From Streptomyces ardesiacus (GTDB taxonomy: Bacteria > Actinomycetota > Actinomycetes > Streptomycetales > Streptomycetaceae), in NCBI RefSeq assembly GCF_003112575.1, contig NZ_BEWC01000002.1:310001-374000 (forward strand): a DNA stretch of 64,000 nt, read 5' to 3'. The notes below the pieces were generated by a model. It was not told the DNA's origin. It did not search any database and was given only the letters and a program-made list of their open reading frames with translations. Of this stretch, positions 27,171 to 36,919 are shown in pieces (position 1 is the stretch's first letter; each line of letters begins with the position of its first letter). A program made the position numbers and the translations under genes.

Positions 27171-30152
27171 GTGGACGACTACGCGGGACGGGTGCTCGCC
27201 GACCGCTACCGCCTGCCGCTGCCGCCGTCCGACGAGTACGAACTCACCGAGAGCCGGGCCTTCGACACCTACAGCGGACAGGAGGTCCTGGTCCGCCAGG
27301 TGCCGTTGCCGGAGGTCGTCGAGGCCGAGGTGATCGACGCGGACGGCCTGCCCGACGGCTTCACGGCCCGGGACGGCGGCGCCCGGCACCCCGGCCGGCG
27401 GACACCGGCCGCGGGCGGCGGACCCAGGCGGCCGGCCGACCCGGTGGTCCGGCGTGCCGTCGAGGCCGCGCAGGCCGCGGCGGCGGTGCCCGACCACCCG
27501 CGCCTGGACCAGGTCTTCGACGTCTTCGCCGAGGGCGGCTCGCTGTGGATCGTCAGCGAGCTGGTGGCCGCGAGGCCGCTGGCCGCGCTGCTCGCCGAAC
27601 AGACCCTGACGCCCTACCGGGCGGCCGAGGTGGCCTCCGACGTCCTGCTGGCGCTGCGGGTGCTGCACACCTACGGCTGGGTGCACCGCAACATCACCGC
27701 GCGCACCGTGCTCGTCTGCGACGACGGGCGCGTCGTGCTGACCGGCCTGGCGGTCGGGGCGGCGGAGGAGGCGCTGTGCGGGTACGACCCGGTGCCGCCG
27801 CCGCCCGACGCGGAGCCCGGCCCCTCGGCCGACCCGGTCGCCCCGGACGGGACCTTCGGCCCGGGCGGAGGCGTCACCCGGACCGCCGTCTTCGGGCCCG
27901 GGGACGCCGACCCCGAGGCCGCCCGGCGGGCCGCCATCGAGGCGCGGGGCGTCGGTGCTCTCCCGGTGCCCGAGGCCCCCGGCCCCGGCGGCACCCCCGC
28001 CGGGCTCGCGCCCGCGTCGCTCGCTCCCGGCGGGGACGCGCGAGCCGCTCGCGCCGGTGCGATCGCCGCCTACCGCGCGGGAGCCAGGGCCGCGGCCCGC
28101 GTCCAGGAGGCCCAGAACGGCCGTGCGGCCCTGCCCGGCGCCCGCTCGGCTCCCGCCGCGGGCCCGCGTCCCGAAGAGTCCGGTCCCCGTCCCCTTGAGG
28201 AGGGGGCCGCTCACGTCGCCGGTGCGGGCGGGGCCGGTGGCGGAGGCGGGCGGCAGGGTTCCGTCGCCGGTGCGGGTTCCGCGTACGGCGACGGCTGGTC
28301 TCCGTACGGTGCCGCGCCGGAGGCGGCGGGTCCCGCGCAGGGGGCCGACGCGGACGGGGTGGAACAGGGGGCCGGGGCCGGCACGGAAGGCGGGTGGCCG
28401 GGCGCCGCCGCCGGTCCGGGGCGGGCCCCGTATCCCGGCGAGCCCGGGGCCGGGAGCGACGCGGTGAGCGGGTGGCCGGGCAGCGGCGGCGCCGGCCGGG
28501 AAGCGCACGCCGCGGGGACCGGTGCGGTGTCCGGCGGTCCGGGCGAGGACGGCGACCCCGCGTCGGCGGGTGAGCCTGCCCCGCCCGGTCGGATCGCCGA
28601 CCCCTACGGCGTACGCACCACCTCCTGGCACGGCGCCACGCCCCGCACACTGGGCGACCCGGCGTTCCCCGCTCCCAGGCCGGGCGACGAGCCGACGGCC
28701 GGACGGGCCCTGCCCGCCGCGCGCCGGGAAGGCGCCCCGGGGGCCGCCGCCCGGCCGGATGCCCCGCAGCGGCAGGCCGGTTCCGGGCCGTACGCCTCGC
28801 CGCAGGAGACCGATGCCGAGCGGCACGCCCCGTCGCGGGACGCCGGAACCCCGTCCGCCGCGGGGTGGGACGACCGGGCCGCCCGGATTCCCGTGCCGCG
28901 CGGGCCGGGCAGCGCGCTCGCCGCCGAGCGGGCCCGGCAGACGCGGATGGCCGTGGTCGGGCCCGTGACCGAGCGCTGGGCGCCGGAACAGGCCGGACCC
29001 GTGCACGAGAACTGGCAGTTGGCCGCGCCCATCGGCCCCGCCACCGACCTGTGGGCGCTGGGCGCGCTGCTCTTCCGCGCCGTACAGGGTCACGCGCCCT
29101 ACCCGGAGGAGTCGACCGCCGAGCTGGTGCAGATCGTGTGCGCCGAGCCGCCGGCGTTCGCCGAGGAGTGCGGGCCGCTGCGGCCGGTGGTGGAGTCGCT
29201 GCTGCGTCAGGACCCCACCGAGCGCATCGAGTTCGAGGAGCTGAGCGGCTGGCTGCGTTCCCTCGTACGGTCCGCGCCCGAGCCGGAGGCCGGGCTGCAC
29301 GTCGTCTCGGCGCCGCCCGTAGAGACCGGCCGGCTGCCCATCGTGCGCCGCCGGGGCGAACTGGTGCGCAGGCGGCGTGCCGGACTGCCGGCGCACCACG
29401 GACGGCACAAGCGCGGCAGACCGGAGACCGGCCGCTCCCCGCGCAGCCTCGGCCGGACCCTGCTCCTGCTGATACTCCTCGCACTGGCCGGCGCGGTCGC
29501 GTACGCCATGTTCTTCATGCCCAGGAGCGACACGAGCGGCGCCGGAGCCGCCGACCGGACCGGCGCCGCCGGGGAGGCGAGCCAGGCGCCGCCCGCGAAG
29601 TCGCCGGAGGCCGACGGCGAACCGGGACCGGACGGTACGTCGCCGAAACCCGACCCCGGGGCCTCGCGGACGGCGGGCGGCCCCGAGACGCAGTCCAACG
29701 TCGCCGACGGGTTCACCCTGCGCAAGGACCCGGAGGGCTTCCACGTCGCCGTCGCCGAGGGCTGGAACCGCACGCCCCGCAACGGCAGCGGCCAGGTCGT
29801 CTACGGCAAGGGCGACTTCGAGCTGATCGTCGTGCCCGGCCGCGACCGCGCCTCCGAGTTCGGCGACGACCCGATGACGTACCAGCGCGACGGCGAACCC
29901 GAGCTGGCCTCGTACCGCGCCTCCAGCTGGGCCACCTCCAGCGGCCTGAAGACCATCGAGGTCGGCGGACGGACCATGGCCGAGGGGCAGTTCACCTGGA
30001 CCGGCGCCGCCGGCGAGCTGTACGTGCGCAACGTCGCCATGCTGATCGACGGGCGCTACCACGTGGTGCAGGTCCGCGGCCCGGAGGCGGAGCGGGACGA
30101 GGTGTCCCGGCTGTTCGAGCAGGCCATGGCGACCTACCGGTCCACCGGCTGA
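27171..30152 (+). CDS. Transmembrane pseudokinase with large insertion (kinase cluster gene 2)
   Basis: A 993-residue protein of the kinase fold that has lost its catalytic residues: no glycine-rich loop, Arg42 where the ATP-binding Lys belongs (VLVRQV), HRNITARTVL at 172-174 for HRDxKxxN, and LTGLAVG around 191 for TDFG. A Gly/Ala/Pro-rich insertion of about 400 residues (200-615) splits the domain before the C-lobe resumes at ATDLWALGALLFRAVQ (about 623) and LLRQDPTERIEFEEL. A membrane helix (LLLLILLALAGAVAYAMFF, about 765) leads to an extracellular domain starting FTLRKDPEGFHVAVAEGW. It may bind partners rather than phosphorylate. GTG start at 27171. Confidence 0.9.
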   Translation: MDDYAGRVLADRYRLPLPPSDEYELTESRAFDTYSGQEVLVRQVPLPEVVEAEVIDADGLPDGFTARDGGARHPGRRTPAAGGGPRRPADPVVRRAVEAAQAAAAVPDHPRLDQVFDVFAEGGSLWIVSELVAARPLAALLAEQTLTPYRAAEVASDVLLALRVLHTYGWVHRNITARTVLVCDDGRVVLTGLAVGAAEEALCGYDPVPPPPDAEPGPSADPVAPDGTFGPGGGVTRTAVFGPGDADPEAARRAAIEARGVGALPVPEAPGPGGTPAGLAPASLAPGGDARAARAGAIAAYRAGARAAARVQEAQNGRAALPGARSAPAAGPRPEESGPRPLEEGAAHVAGAGGAGGGGGRQGSVAGAGSAYGDGWSPYGAAPEAAGPAQGADADGVEQGAGAGTEGGWPGAAAGPGRAPYPGEPGAGSDAVSGWPGSGGAGREAHAAGTGAVSGGPGEDGDPASAGEPAPPGRIADPYGVRTTSWHGATPRTLGDPAFPAPRPGDEPTAGRALPAARREGAPGAAARPDAPQRQAGSGPYASPQETDAERHAPSRDAGTPSAAGWDDRAARIPVPRGPGSALAAERARQTRMAVVGPVTERWAPEQAGPVHENWQLAAPIGPATDLWALGALLFRAVQGHAPYPEESTAELVQIVCAEPPAFAEECGPLRPVVESLLRQDPTERIEFEELSGWLRSLVRSAPEPEAGLHVVSAPPVETGRLPIVRRRGELVRRRRAGLPAHHGRHKRGRPETGRSPRSLGRTLLLLILLALAGAVAYAMFFMPRSDTSGAGAADRTGAAGEASQAPPAKSPEADGEPGPDGTSPKPDPGASRTAGGPETQSNVADGFTLRKDPEGFHVAVAEGWNRTPRNGSGQVVYGKGDFELIVVPGRDRASEFGDDPMTYQRDGEPELASYRASSWATSSGLKTIEVGGRTMAEGQFTWTGAAGELYVRNVAMLIDGRYHVVQVRGPEAERDEVSRLFEQAMATYRSTG

Positions 30153-30288
30153 CGGCAGTTCGGCCCGGTGGTTGCCTCCCTTCACGGAAAGCGACAACCG
30201 TCACAGAGCGGTTTCCGTGCCACCCCGGCCGTTCCCCGAGGAGGGGCCGGTCCCTAGTCTGGCCCTGACAAGACCATTGCGGGGCAAC

Positions 30289-32040
30289 GTGAATCAGATG
30301 CAGGGCCTGCTCGTTTCGGGACGCTACCGGCTCGGGGAAGCCATCGGCAGCGGCGGCATGGGCCGGGTGTGGCGCGCACACGACGAGGTGCTGCACCGGA
30401 CGGTCGCCATCAAGGAGTTGACCGCCGCGCTCTACGTCTCGGAGAGCGACCAGGCCATCCTCCTGGCACGCACCCGGGGCGAGGCGCGCGCGGCGGCACG
30501 GATCAACCACTCGGCCGTCGTCACCGTGCACGACGTACTCGAACACGACGGCCGGCCGTGGATCGTGATGGAGCTGGTCGAGGGACGCTCGCTGGCCGAC
30601 GCGGTCAAGGAGGAGGAGCGGGTCGAGCCGCGCGAGGCGGCCCGGATCGGCCTGTGGGTGCTGCGCGCCCTGCGCGCCGCCCACACCGCCGGAGTCCTGC
30701 ACCGCGACGTCAAACCGGGCAACGTGCTGCTCGCGGACGACGGACGCGTCCTGCTCACCGACTTCGGCATCGCGCAGATCGAGGGCGACTCCACCATCAC
30801 CCGGACCGGAGAGGTCGTCGGCTCCGTCGACTACCTCGCGCCCGAGCGCGTCCGCGGCCACGACCCCGGCCCGTCCTCCGACCTGTGGGCGCTCGGCGCG
30901 ACGCTGTACACGGCGGTGGAGGGCAGATCGCCGTTCCGCCGCACCTCCCCGCTCACCACCATGCAGGCGGTCGTCGAGGAGGAGGCCACCGAGCCACGGC
31001 ACGCCGGAGCGCTCGCGCCCGTCATCAGCGCCCTGCTGCGCAAGGATCCGGCCGATCGGCCCGACGCCACCGAGACCGAGCACCTGCTCGCCCAGGCGGC
31101 CGAGGGGCGGCGCCCGGACGCGGCACAGGCCTACGTGCCGACCACCCGGTACGCGGGACCGCCGTCGCGCTCCGGCGACACGGTCCACCAGGAGATGTCC
31201 GGAGCGCCAGGGGCCCCCGGGCCCGCGAACGGGTCCACGGCCACGCCGTACCCGCCGGTGACCGGCCCCACCGCGGTCGCCCCCGCGACGCCCGGTCACC
31301 CGGCCGCCGGAGCGACCGGCGCCGTGGGCGGCGCCGCCGCGTCCGCCACCGCTCCCCGGCGCCCACGGCGGACGCGGATGCGCACGCTCGCCGGGGTCGT
31401 CGCCGTCGCCGCGCTCATCGGCGCGGGCACCGCCGTGGTGCTGCAACAGCGCGACGGGGGTGGGACGTCGGCCGGCTCCGACCCCACCCCCGGGCCGTCC
31501 GGTTCCGCCTCCCCGGACCCCTCCGCCTCCGCCACCACCGGCCAGGGCCCCGGCGGCGCCGTCCCGGCCGGCTGGGCACGCCGTGACGACCCGCTGGGTT
31601 TCAGCCTCTCCCTGCCCGAGAACTGGCAGCGCAGGGACTTCGACGGCGACAGCGGCGACCTCCGGCAGATCGACTACACCCCCGACGGCGGCGACCACGT
31701 CCTGCGCATATCCGTCGACACCGCCCCCGACTACAACGACCCGTACGTCCACCAGCAGGACCTGGACGCGCAGCTCGGCGGGCGGCTGGTCGACTACCGG
31801 CGCGTCGCCCTGGAACGCGTCGGCTACCGCGACCTCGACAGCGCCCGCTGGGAGTACACCTGGACCGCGCTGGCCAAGGACACCGAGTTCCCGGGACCGC
31901 GCCGGGCCGTGTCGCAGATGTACCTCTCCCGCGACGGCGTCGAGTACGCACTCAACATGTCCGGGCCGGCGAGCGACTGGACGGCCACCCAGCAGCGGTT
32001 CAGGGCGGTGCTGCAGAGCTGGCAGGAGAAGACCGGCTAA
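30289..32040 (+). CDS. Transmembrane Ser/Thr protein kinase 3 of the cluster
   Basis: A 583-residue active-looking kinase: GSGGMGRVWRA, VAIKEL, HRDVKPGN, DFGIAQIEGDSTITRTG and APERVRG. A linker of about 90 residues precedes a membrane helix (LAGVVAVAALIGAGTAVVL, about 365-385), and the outer domain begins RRDDPLGFSLSLPENWQRR, with the same start pattern as the outer domains of kinases 1 and 2. The GTG at 30289 follows GCGGGG; the ATG nine bases on is an alternative, and the open frame from 30172 is not coding-like. Confidence 0.9.
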   Translation: MNQMQGLLVSGRYRLGEAIGSGGMGRVWRAHDEVLHRTVAIKELTAALYVSESDQAILLARTRGEARAAARINHSAVVTVHDVLEHDGRPWIVMELVEGRSLADAVKEEERVEPREAARIGLWVLRALRAAHTAGVLHRDVKPGNVLLADDGRVLLTDFGIAQIEGDSTITRTGEVVGSVDYLAPERVRGHDPGPSSDLWALGATLYTAVEGRSPFRRTSPLTTMQAVVEEEATEPRHAGALAPVISALLRKDPADRPDATETEHLLAQAAEGRRPDAAQAYVPTTRYAGPPSRSGDTVHQEMSGAPGAPGPANGSTATPYPPVTGPTAVAPATPGHPAAGATGAVGGAAASATAPRRPRRTRMRTLAGVVAVAALIGAGTAVVLQQRDGGGTSAGSDPTPGPSGSASPDPSASATTGQGPGGAVPAGWARRDDPLGFSLSLPENWQRRDFDGDSGDLRQIDYTPDGGDHVLRISVDTAPDYNDPYVHQQDLDAQLGGRLVDYRRVALERVGYRDLDSARWEYTWTALAKDTEFPGPRRAVSQMYLSRDGVEYALNMSGPASDWTATQQRFRAVLQSWQEKTG

Positions 32041-32140
32041 CCGTGCCGGGCCGCAACGGCGTGCCCGTACCCGTCGGTTGTCGGCCACCCGTGTGACAGC
32101 GGCCCGGAGCCGGTGCGTCCGGTGGGGCATGATGGGACGC

Positions 32141-33247
32141 ATGGTGACCGAGGGGGCGGGCGGGCGTGTCATCGCGGGCCGGTACCGGCTCCACGAGCGG
32201 CTCGGCAGCGGCGGCATGGGCATCGTGTGGCGGGCCACCGACCAACTGCTCGGCCGTGAAGTGGCCGTGAAGGCGCTGCCCCTCGACGAGTCCCTCTCCG
32301 CGGCCGAGGCCCGGCGGCGCCGTGAGCGCACCCTGCGCGAGGCCCGCGCGGTCGCGCAGTTGCGGCATCCGCACGTCATCGTCGTGCACGACGTGGTCGA
32401 GGACGACGCACGCGCGTACATGGTCATGGAACTGGTCGACGGCGGCTCGCTCGCCGACCGCGTGCTCGGCCTCGGCCCCGTCGACGCCGCCGAGGCGGCC
32501 CGCATCGGCATCGCGCTGCTCGACGCCCTGGACACGGCCCACGCGGCGGGGATCCTGCACCGGGACGTGAAGCCGTCGAACGTGCTGCTGGCCGAGGACG
32601 GCCGGGTCGTCCTCACCGACTTCGGCGTGGCGCAGGTCGCGGGCTCCACCACGCTCACCGAGAACGGTTCGTTCGTCGGTTCCCCCGAGTACACCGCCCC
32701 GGAGCGGATGTCCGGGGCCGGGACCGGCCCGGAGTCCGACCTGTGGTCGCTGGGTGTGCTGCTGTGCGCGGTCCTCAGCGGCGCCTCGCCCTTCCACCGC
32801 GACTCGCTGGGCGGTGTCCTGCACGCCGTGGTCACCGAGGAGATCCGCCCGCCCGCGCAGGCCGGACCGCTCCTGCCGGTCGTACGGGGCCTGCTGGAGC
32901 GCGATCCGCGGCGGCGGCTGGACGCGGTGTCGGCGCAGCGGATGCTGCGCGCCTTCCTCAGCACCGGCCGTACGCCCGCGACCCCGGCGGCGGCAGCGGC
33001 GGCCGGCGGGCCCCCGCGTGCGCGGTGGAGCGCGAAGCGGACCGTGCTCACGGCCGCGCTGCTGGTCGTCGCCGCGGCGGGCGCCGGGGTGTCGGCCGCC
33101 GCGCTGCTGGCGGACCGGGGCGGCGACGGGGGCGGTGCACCGGCGACCACGGTGCCGGTGACGCCGACGGCGGAGCCGACGCCCGCGCCGACCGGGACGC
33201 CGACGACGGGACCGGTGTCCCCGTCCGCGCCCGGATCCGGCACCTAA
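32141..33247 (+). CDS. Ser/Thr protein kinase 4 of the cluster, short outer tail
   Basis: A 368-residue kinase, the smallest of the set: GSGGMGIVWRA, VAVKAL, HRDVKPSN, DFGVAQ, APERMSG. A single membrane helix (VLTAALLVVAAAGAGVSAAALL, about 302-323) is followed by only about 40 Thr/Pro residues outside, so unlike its neighbours it has no sensor domain. It may act with a neighbour's sensor. Start ATG 32141 (MVTEGAGG) or 32129. Confidence 0.9.
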   Translation: MVTEGAGGRVIAGRYRLHERLGSGGMGIVWRATDQLLGREVAVKALPLDESLSAAEARRRRERTLREARAVAQLRHPHVIVVHDVVEDDARAYMVMELVDGGSLADRVLGLGPVDAAEAARIGIALLDALDTAHAAGILHRDVKPSNVLLAEDGRVVLTDFGVAQVAGSTTLTENGSFVGSPEYTAPERMSGAGTGPESDLWSLGVLLCAVLSGASPFHRDSLGGVLHAVVTEEIRPPAQAGPLLPVVRGLLERDPRRRLDAVSAQRMLRAFLSTGRTPATPAAAAAAGGPPRARWSAKRTVLTAALLVVAAAGAGVSAAALLADRGGDGGGAPATTVPVTPTAEPTPAPTGTPTTGPVSPSAPGSGT

Positions 33248-33338
33248 AAGGGAGATAAGCGGCAACCCGCGTCACGGGTCTGTGACCGCGCGCACCCACG
33301 GTGGAAAGTAGCGCGTCCGGCGCGATATGGATGGACCC

Positions 33339-35135
33339 ATGAGCAGCAACGGGGGACCGCGCAGAGGCCCGGACGAGCCGACGAGTTTTGACCTGCAACC
33401 GCCGAACCGGGCTGCCGCCGTGCCCCGTCCGGGCCATCCGTACGCGGCGCCGACCCAGGTCGTGCCGTCGCCCTCGCCGGCCCCGCCCGGGGGACCGTCC
33501 GGAGCCGGGGCTCCGTCGCCCGCTCCGGCGGCGCCCCCCGCCGCCGTGCGGGAGCCGGGGGCCGGGCGGCTCATCGCCGGACGGTACCGGCTGATCTCCA
33601 AGCTCGGGCACGGCGGCATGGGCACGGTGTGGCGGGCCAAGGACGAGACCGTGGACCGCGAGGTGGCCGTCAAGGAACCCCGCGTCCCCGACCACCTTCC
33701 CGAACGCGAACGGGACAACGCGTTCGAACGGATGCGCCGTGAGGCACGCGCCGCCGCCCGGCTCGACCATCCCGCGGTGGTCGAGGTGCACGACGTGGCG
33801 GTCGTGGACGGGCAGCCGTGGATCGTGATGGAGCTCGTGCACGGGCGTTCGCTCGGCGACGTCCTCCAGGAGGGCACCCTGGGCGCGCGCGAGGCCGCCC
33901 GGATCGGCCTGGAGGTGCTGGGCGCGCTGGAGGCCGCGCACGCCGCCGGTGTCCTGCACCGGGACGTGAAGCCGGACAACGTGCTGCTCGGCCGGTACGA
34001 CCGGGTCGTCCTCACCGACTTCGGCATCGCCCAGATCGAGGGCGAGACCAGCCTGACCGACACCGGCGGCTTCGTCGGTTCGCCCGAGTACATCGCCCCG
34101 GAGCGGGTGCTGGGCCAGCGCCCGGGACCGGCGAGCGACCTGTGGTCGCTGGGCGTGGTGCTGTACGCGGCGACGGAGGGCGTCTCGCCGTTCCGGCGCA
34201 GCAACACCCCCGCCACGCTCCAGTCGGTGCTCAACGCCACGCCCGCGCCGCCCGCCTCCGCGCAGGGTCCGCTGGCCGAGGTGATCACCGGCCTGCTGGA
34301 CAAGGACCCGGCGCGCCGCCCGGACGCCGCCCGGGTCCGCGCCCTGCTGGACGCCGCCGCGAACCCGCCCGCGCCGCAGCCCACCCAGGTGGTCCGGGCC
34401 GAGGGTCCCCAGGGAGCCCAGGGAGCCCAGGGAGCCCAGGGAGCCCAGGGAGCCCAGGGAGCCCAGGGGCCGGGGGCGGCGCCCGCCTCCCGCTGGAGCG
34501 TGCGGCTGGGCCGCAACGCCTGGATCACCCTCGGCGCGGTCGTCGTCGCGGCGGCGGTGGCGTCGTACCTCGTGGTCGCCGACCCCTTCGCGGGCTCCCT
34601 GCCCAAGGGCTGGGAGCAGCACGAGCTCGACGGCAAGGTGGGCATGAGCCTCGCGGTGCCCGCCGAGTTCGTGAAGGTGAAGCACCCGGACGACTGGGAC
34701 GGCACCAACGAGACGTTCACCGACCCGAGCGGCGCCGTCACCGTCCTCGTGGACCGGGACGTCAAGGCCGACGACGTGGACGACAAGATCCCGGACACCG
34801 CCGGCGCCAACGCCTGGGCGGACTGGGAGACGCTCAAGGACGGCGACTACTCCCTGGGCTTCGCCGCCGACCCCGCGCCCAAGGGCGAGCCGAGCGAGAC
34901 GGAGTACAAGGGCGAGAAGGCCGCCGAGAACGTCATCGAGTACACGACCGCGGACACCCAGAACCCCCGCGCCCGCGAGTTCCACATCCTGTACTACCGG
35001 ACCGGCAACGGCGACATGTGCAAGGTGTCCGTCGACTACCCGCGCGAGGGGTACTTCGCCGACGAGGCACGGGAGATCGCCCGGACGGTGATCGCCAACT
35101 GGGAGGTCGACAAGGCCGTCGGTCCTTCGGCGTAA
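33339..35135 (+). CDS. Transmembrane Ser/Thr protein kinase 5 of the cluster, with (GAQ) repeat
   Basis: A 598-residue kinase with an extra 75-residue Pro-rich N-terminus before RLIAGRYRLISKLGHGGMGTVW. VAVKEPRVPDH, HRDVKPDN, DFGIAQIEGETSL and APERVLG are intact. A collagen-like GAQ repeat (residues about 358-377) precedes the membrane helix (ITLGAVVVAAAVASYLVV, about 394-414). The outer domain starts LPKGWEQHELDGKVGMSLAVP and is distantly like those of kinases 1-3. ATG 33339 is preferred over 33327. Confidence 0.9.
   Translation: MSSNGGPRRGPDEPTSFDLQPPNRAAAVPRPGHPYAAPTQVVPSPSPAPPGGPSGAGAPSPAPAAPPAAVREPGAGRLIAGRYRLISKLGHGGMGTVWRAKDETVDREVAVKEPRVPDHLPERERDNAFERMRREARAAARLDHPAVVEVHDVAVVDGQPWIVMELVHGRSLGDVLQEGTLGAREAARIGLEVLGALEAAHAAGVLHRDVKPDNVLLGRYDRVVLTDFGIAQIEGETSLTDTGGFVGSPEYIAPERVLGQRPGPASDLWSLGVVLYAATEGVSPFRRSNTPATLQSVLNATPAPPASAQGPLAEVITGLLDKDPARRPDAARVRALLDAAANPPAPQPTQVVRAEGPQGAQGAQGAQGAQGAQGAQGPGAAPASRWSVRLGRNAWITLGAVVVAAAVASYLVVADPFAGSLPKGWEQHELDGKVGMSLAVPAEFVKVKHPDDWDGTNETFTDPSGAVTVLVDRDVKADDVDDKIPDTAGANAWADWETLKDGDYSLGFAADPAPKGEPSETEYKGEKAAENVIEYTTADTQNPRAREFHILYYRTGNGDMCKVSVDYPREGYFADEAREIARTVIANWEVDKAVGPSA
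34410..34468 (+). repeat. Tandem 9-bp repeat encoding (Gly-Ala-Gln)n inside kinase 5
   Basis: About six consecutive copies of CAGGGAGCC, in frame. They lie between the kinase domain and the membrane helix. Slippage would change length by whole triplets without breaking the gene. Confidence 0.9.
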
Positions 35136-35256
35136 CGCCCTGATCAGCGGGTTTGTTGCCAGCGATCACTGGCGTCGTGTGAGCGCTCGGTGAAGCACGG
35201 TGAATCCCTGTTACCGACGGGTACACAAAGTGCGCCCGACGTCATACCCTGCGGCC

Positions 35257-36870
35257 ATGACGGACGCGCAGGCCCCGGAACTCACCGGCACGAATCCCCT
35301 CGCCCCCGCCCCGGAGGGCGCCCGCACCGCTGCCGACGTGGTCACGCCCGAGCTGGTCGCCCGGCTCACCAAGGGCGTGGCCGGGTCCGGCCGCACCGCC
35401 AACCACACCCCCTTCACCGGCGAGAAGCTGGCCGACCTGCCCGAGTCGACGCCCGAGGACGTGGCCGGCGCCTTCGAGCGGGCCCGCGCCGCGCAGGCCG
35501 TCTGGGCCCGCACTCCGGTACGGCAGCGCGCCGCCGTCCTGCTCCGCTTCCACGACCTGGTCCTCGCACGCCAGGCCGAGGTCCTCGACCTCATCCAGCT
35601 GGAGACCGGCAAGGCCCGCCTGCACGCCCACGAGGAGGTCCAGGCCGTCGCCGTCGCCGCCCGGCACTACGGCCGCAAGGCCCCCGCGTACCTGCGACCC
35701 AAGCGTCACACGGGCGCCGTGCCGACCCTCACCAAGGTCACCGAGCTGCGCCACCCGCGCGGCGTCGTCGGCCAGATCGCCCCCTGGAACTACCCCCTGG
35801 AGCTGTCCGTCGGCGACGCGCTCCCGGCCTTCGTCGCGGGCAACGCGGTCGTCATGAAGCCCGACACCGAGACCTGCCTCACCGCCCTGTGGGCCCGTGA
35901 CCTGCTCGTCGAGGCAGGTCTGCCCGCCGAGGTCTTCCAGGTCGTCCTCGGCGAGGGGCCCGTGGTCGGCCCCGAGGTCGTCAAGCACGCCGACTACGTC
36001 TCCTTCACCGGCTCCACCCGCACCGGCCGCGAGGTCGCCCAGGGCGCCGCCGCCCGCCTGGTCGGCGTCTCCCTCGAACTCGGCGGCAAGAACGCCATGC
36101 TGGTCCTCGAGGACGCCGACGTCGAGAAGGCCGCGGCGGGCGCCGTCCGCGCCTGCTTCTCCTCCGCCGGCCAGCTCTGCATCTCCATCGAGCGGCTCTA
36201 CGTCCACGAGTCCGTCGCCGACGCCTTCCTGGACCGCTTCGCCGCCCGCACCAGGGCCATGCGGCTGGGCACCTCCCTCGCCTACGGCGCCGACATGGGC
36301 TCGCTGGTGGGGGAGCGGCAGCTGGAGACCGTCAAGGCGCACGTGGCCGACGCCGTGGAGCGGGGCGCCAAGCTGGTCGCCGGGGGCGTCGCCCGCCCGG
36401 ACATCGGCCCGTACTTCTACGAGCCGACCATCCTCGACGGCGTCACCGCGCCCATGACCGTGTGCACCGAGGAGACCTTCGGCCCGGTCGTCTCCGTGTA
36501 CCGCTTCACGACCGAGGAGGAGGCCGTCGAGCACGCCAACTCCACGCCGTACGGGCTGAACTCCTCGGTCTGGACGAAGGACGCCCGGCGCGGCCGCGAG
36601 GTCGCCGCCCGGCTGCGCACCGGCACCGTCAACATCAACGAGGGCTACGCACCCGCCTACGGCAGCGTCCAGTCCCCGATGGGCGGCATGAAGGAGTCCG
36701 GCCTCGGCCGCCGGCACGGCTCCGAGGGCATCCTCAAGTACACCGAGGCCCAGACGGTCGCCCACCAGCGCCTGCTGCCGATGGCGCCGTCGCTGGGGAT
36801 GGACGACGAGAAGTACGCGGCGTTCATGAGCCGGAGCCTGCGGCTGATGAAGGCGTTCCGCCTCCGCTGA
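35257..36870 (+). CDS. gabD2: Succinic semialdehyde dehydrogenase (NAD(P)+), GabD2-type
   Basis: A 537-residue aldehyde dehydrogenase. It has the cofactor loop FTGSTRTGREVA, the general base in VSLELGGKNAM, and the nucleophile in FSSAGQLCISIERLYV, all as expected. The long N-terminus (PELVARLTKGVAGSGRTANHTPFTGE) is typical of the GabD2/PRK09407 group, which oxidises succinic semialdehyde to succinate. Followed 49 bp on by a GMC oxidoreductase. ATG at 35257 gives the full family length. Confidence 0.92.
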   Translation: MTDAQAPELTGTNPLAPAPEGARTAADVVTPELVARLTKGVAGSGRTANHTPFTGEKLADLPESTPEDVAGAFERARAAQAVWARTPVRQRAAVLLRFHDLVLARQAEVLDLIQLETGKARLHAHEEVQAVAVAARHYGRKAPAYLRPKRHTGAVPTLTKVTELRHPRGVVGQIAPWNYPLELSVGDALPAFVAGNAVVMKPDTETCLTALWARDLLVEAGLPAEVFQVVLGEGPVVGPEVVKHADYVSFTGSTRTGREVAQGAAARLVGVSLELGGKNAMLVLEDADVEKAAAGAVRACFSSAGQLCISIERLYVHESVADAFLDRFAARTRAMRLGTSLAYGADMGSLVGERQLETVKAHVADAVERGAKLVAGGVARPDIGPYFYEPTILDGVTAPMTVCTEETFGPVVSVYRFTTEEEAVEHANSTPYGLNSSVWTKDARRGREVAARLRTGTVNINEGYAPAYGSVQSPMGGMKESGLGRRHGSEGILKYTEAQTVAHQRLLPMAPSLGMDDEKYAAFMSRSLRLMKAFRLR

Positions 36871-36919
36871 GCCGACCCGAGCAGCCGCCACCCGTACCCG
36901 TTCTCAACGAGGAGAGCAC

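Noticed and set aside
33272..33287. Inverted repeat GTCAC-N6-GTGAC before kinase 5
   Set aside because: Looks like a Crp-type half-site pair, but one isolated short match in GC-rich DNA is too weak to report as a site.
34410..34468. 9-bp repeat as a CRISPR-like array
   Set aside because: Units are contiguous, without spacers, and in frame inside a kinase gene.
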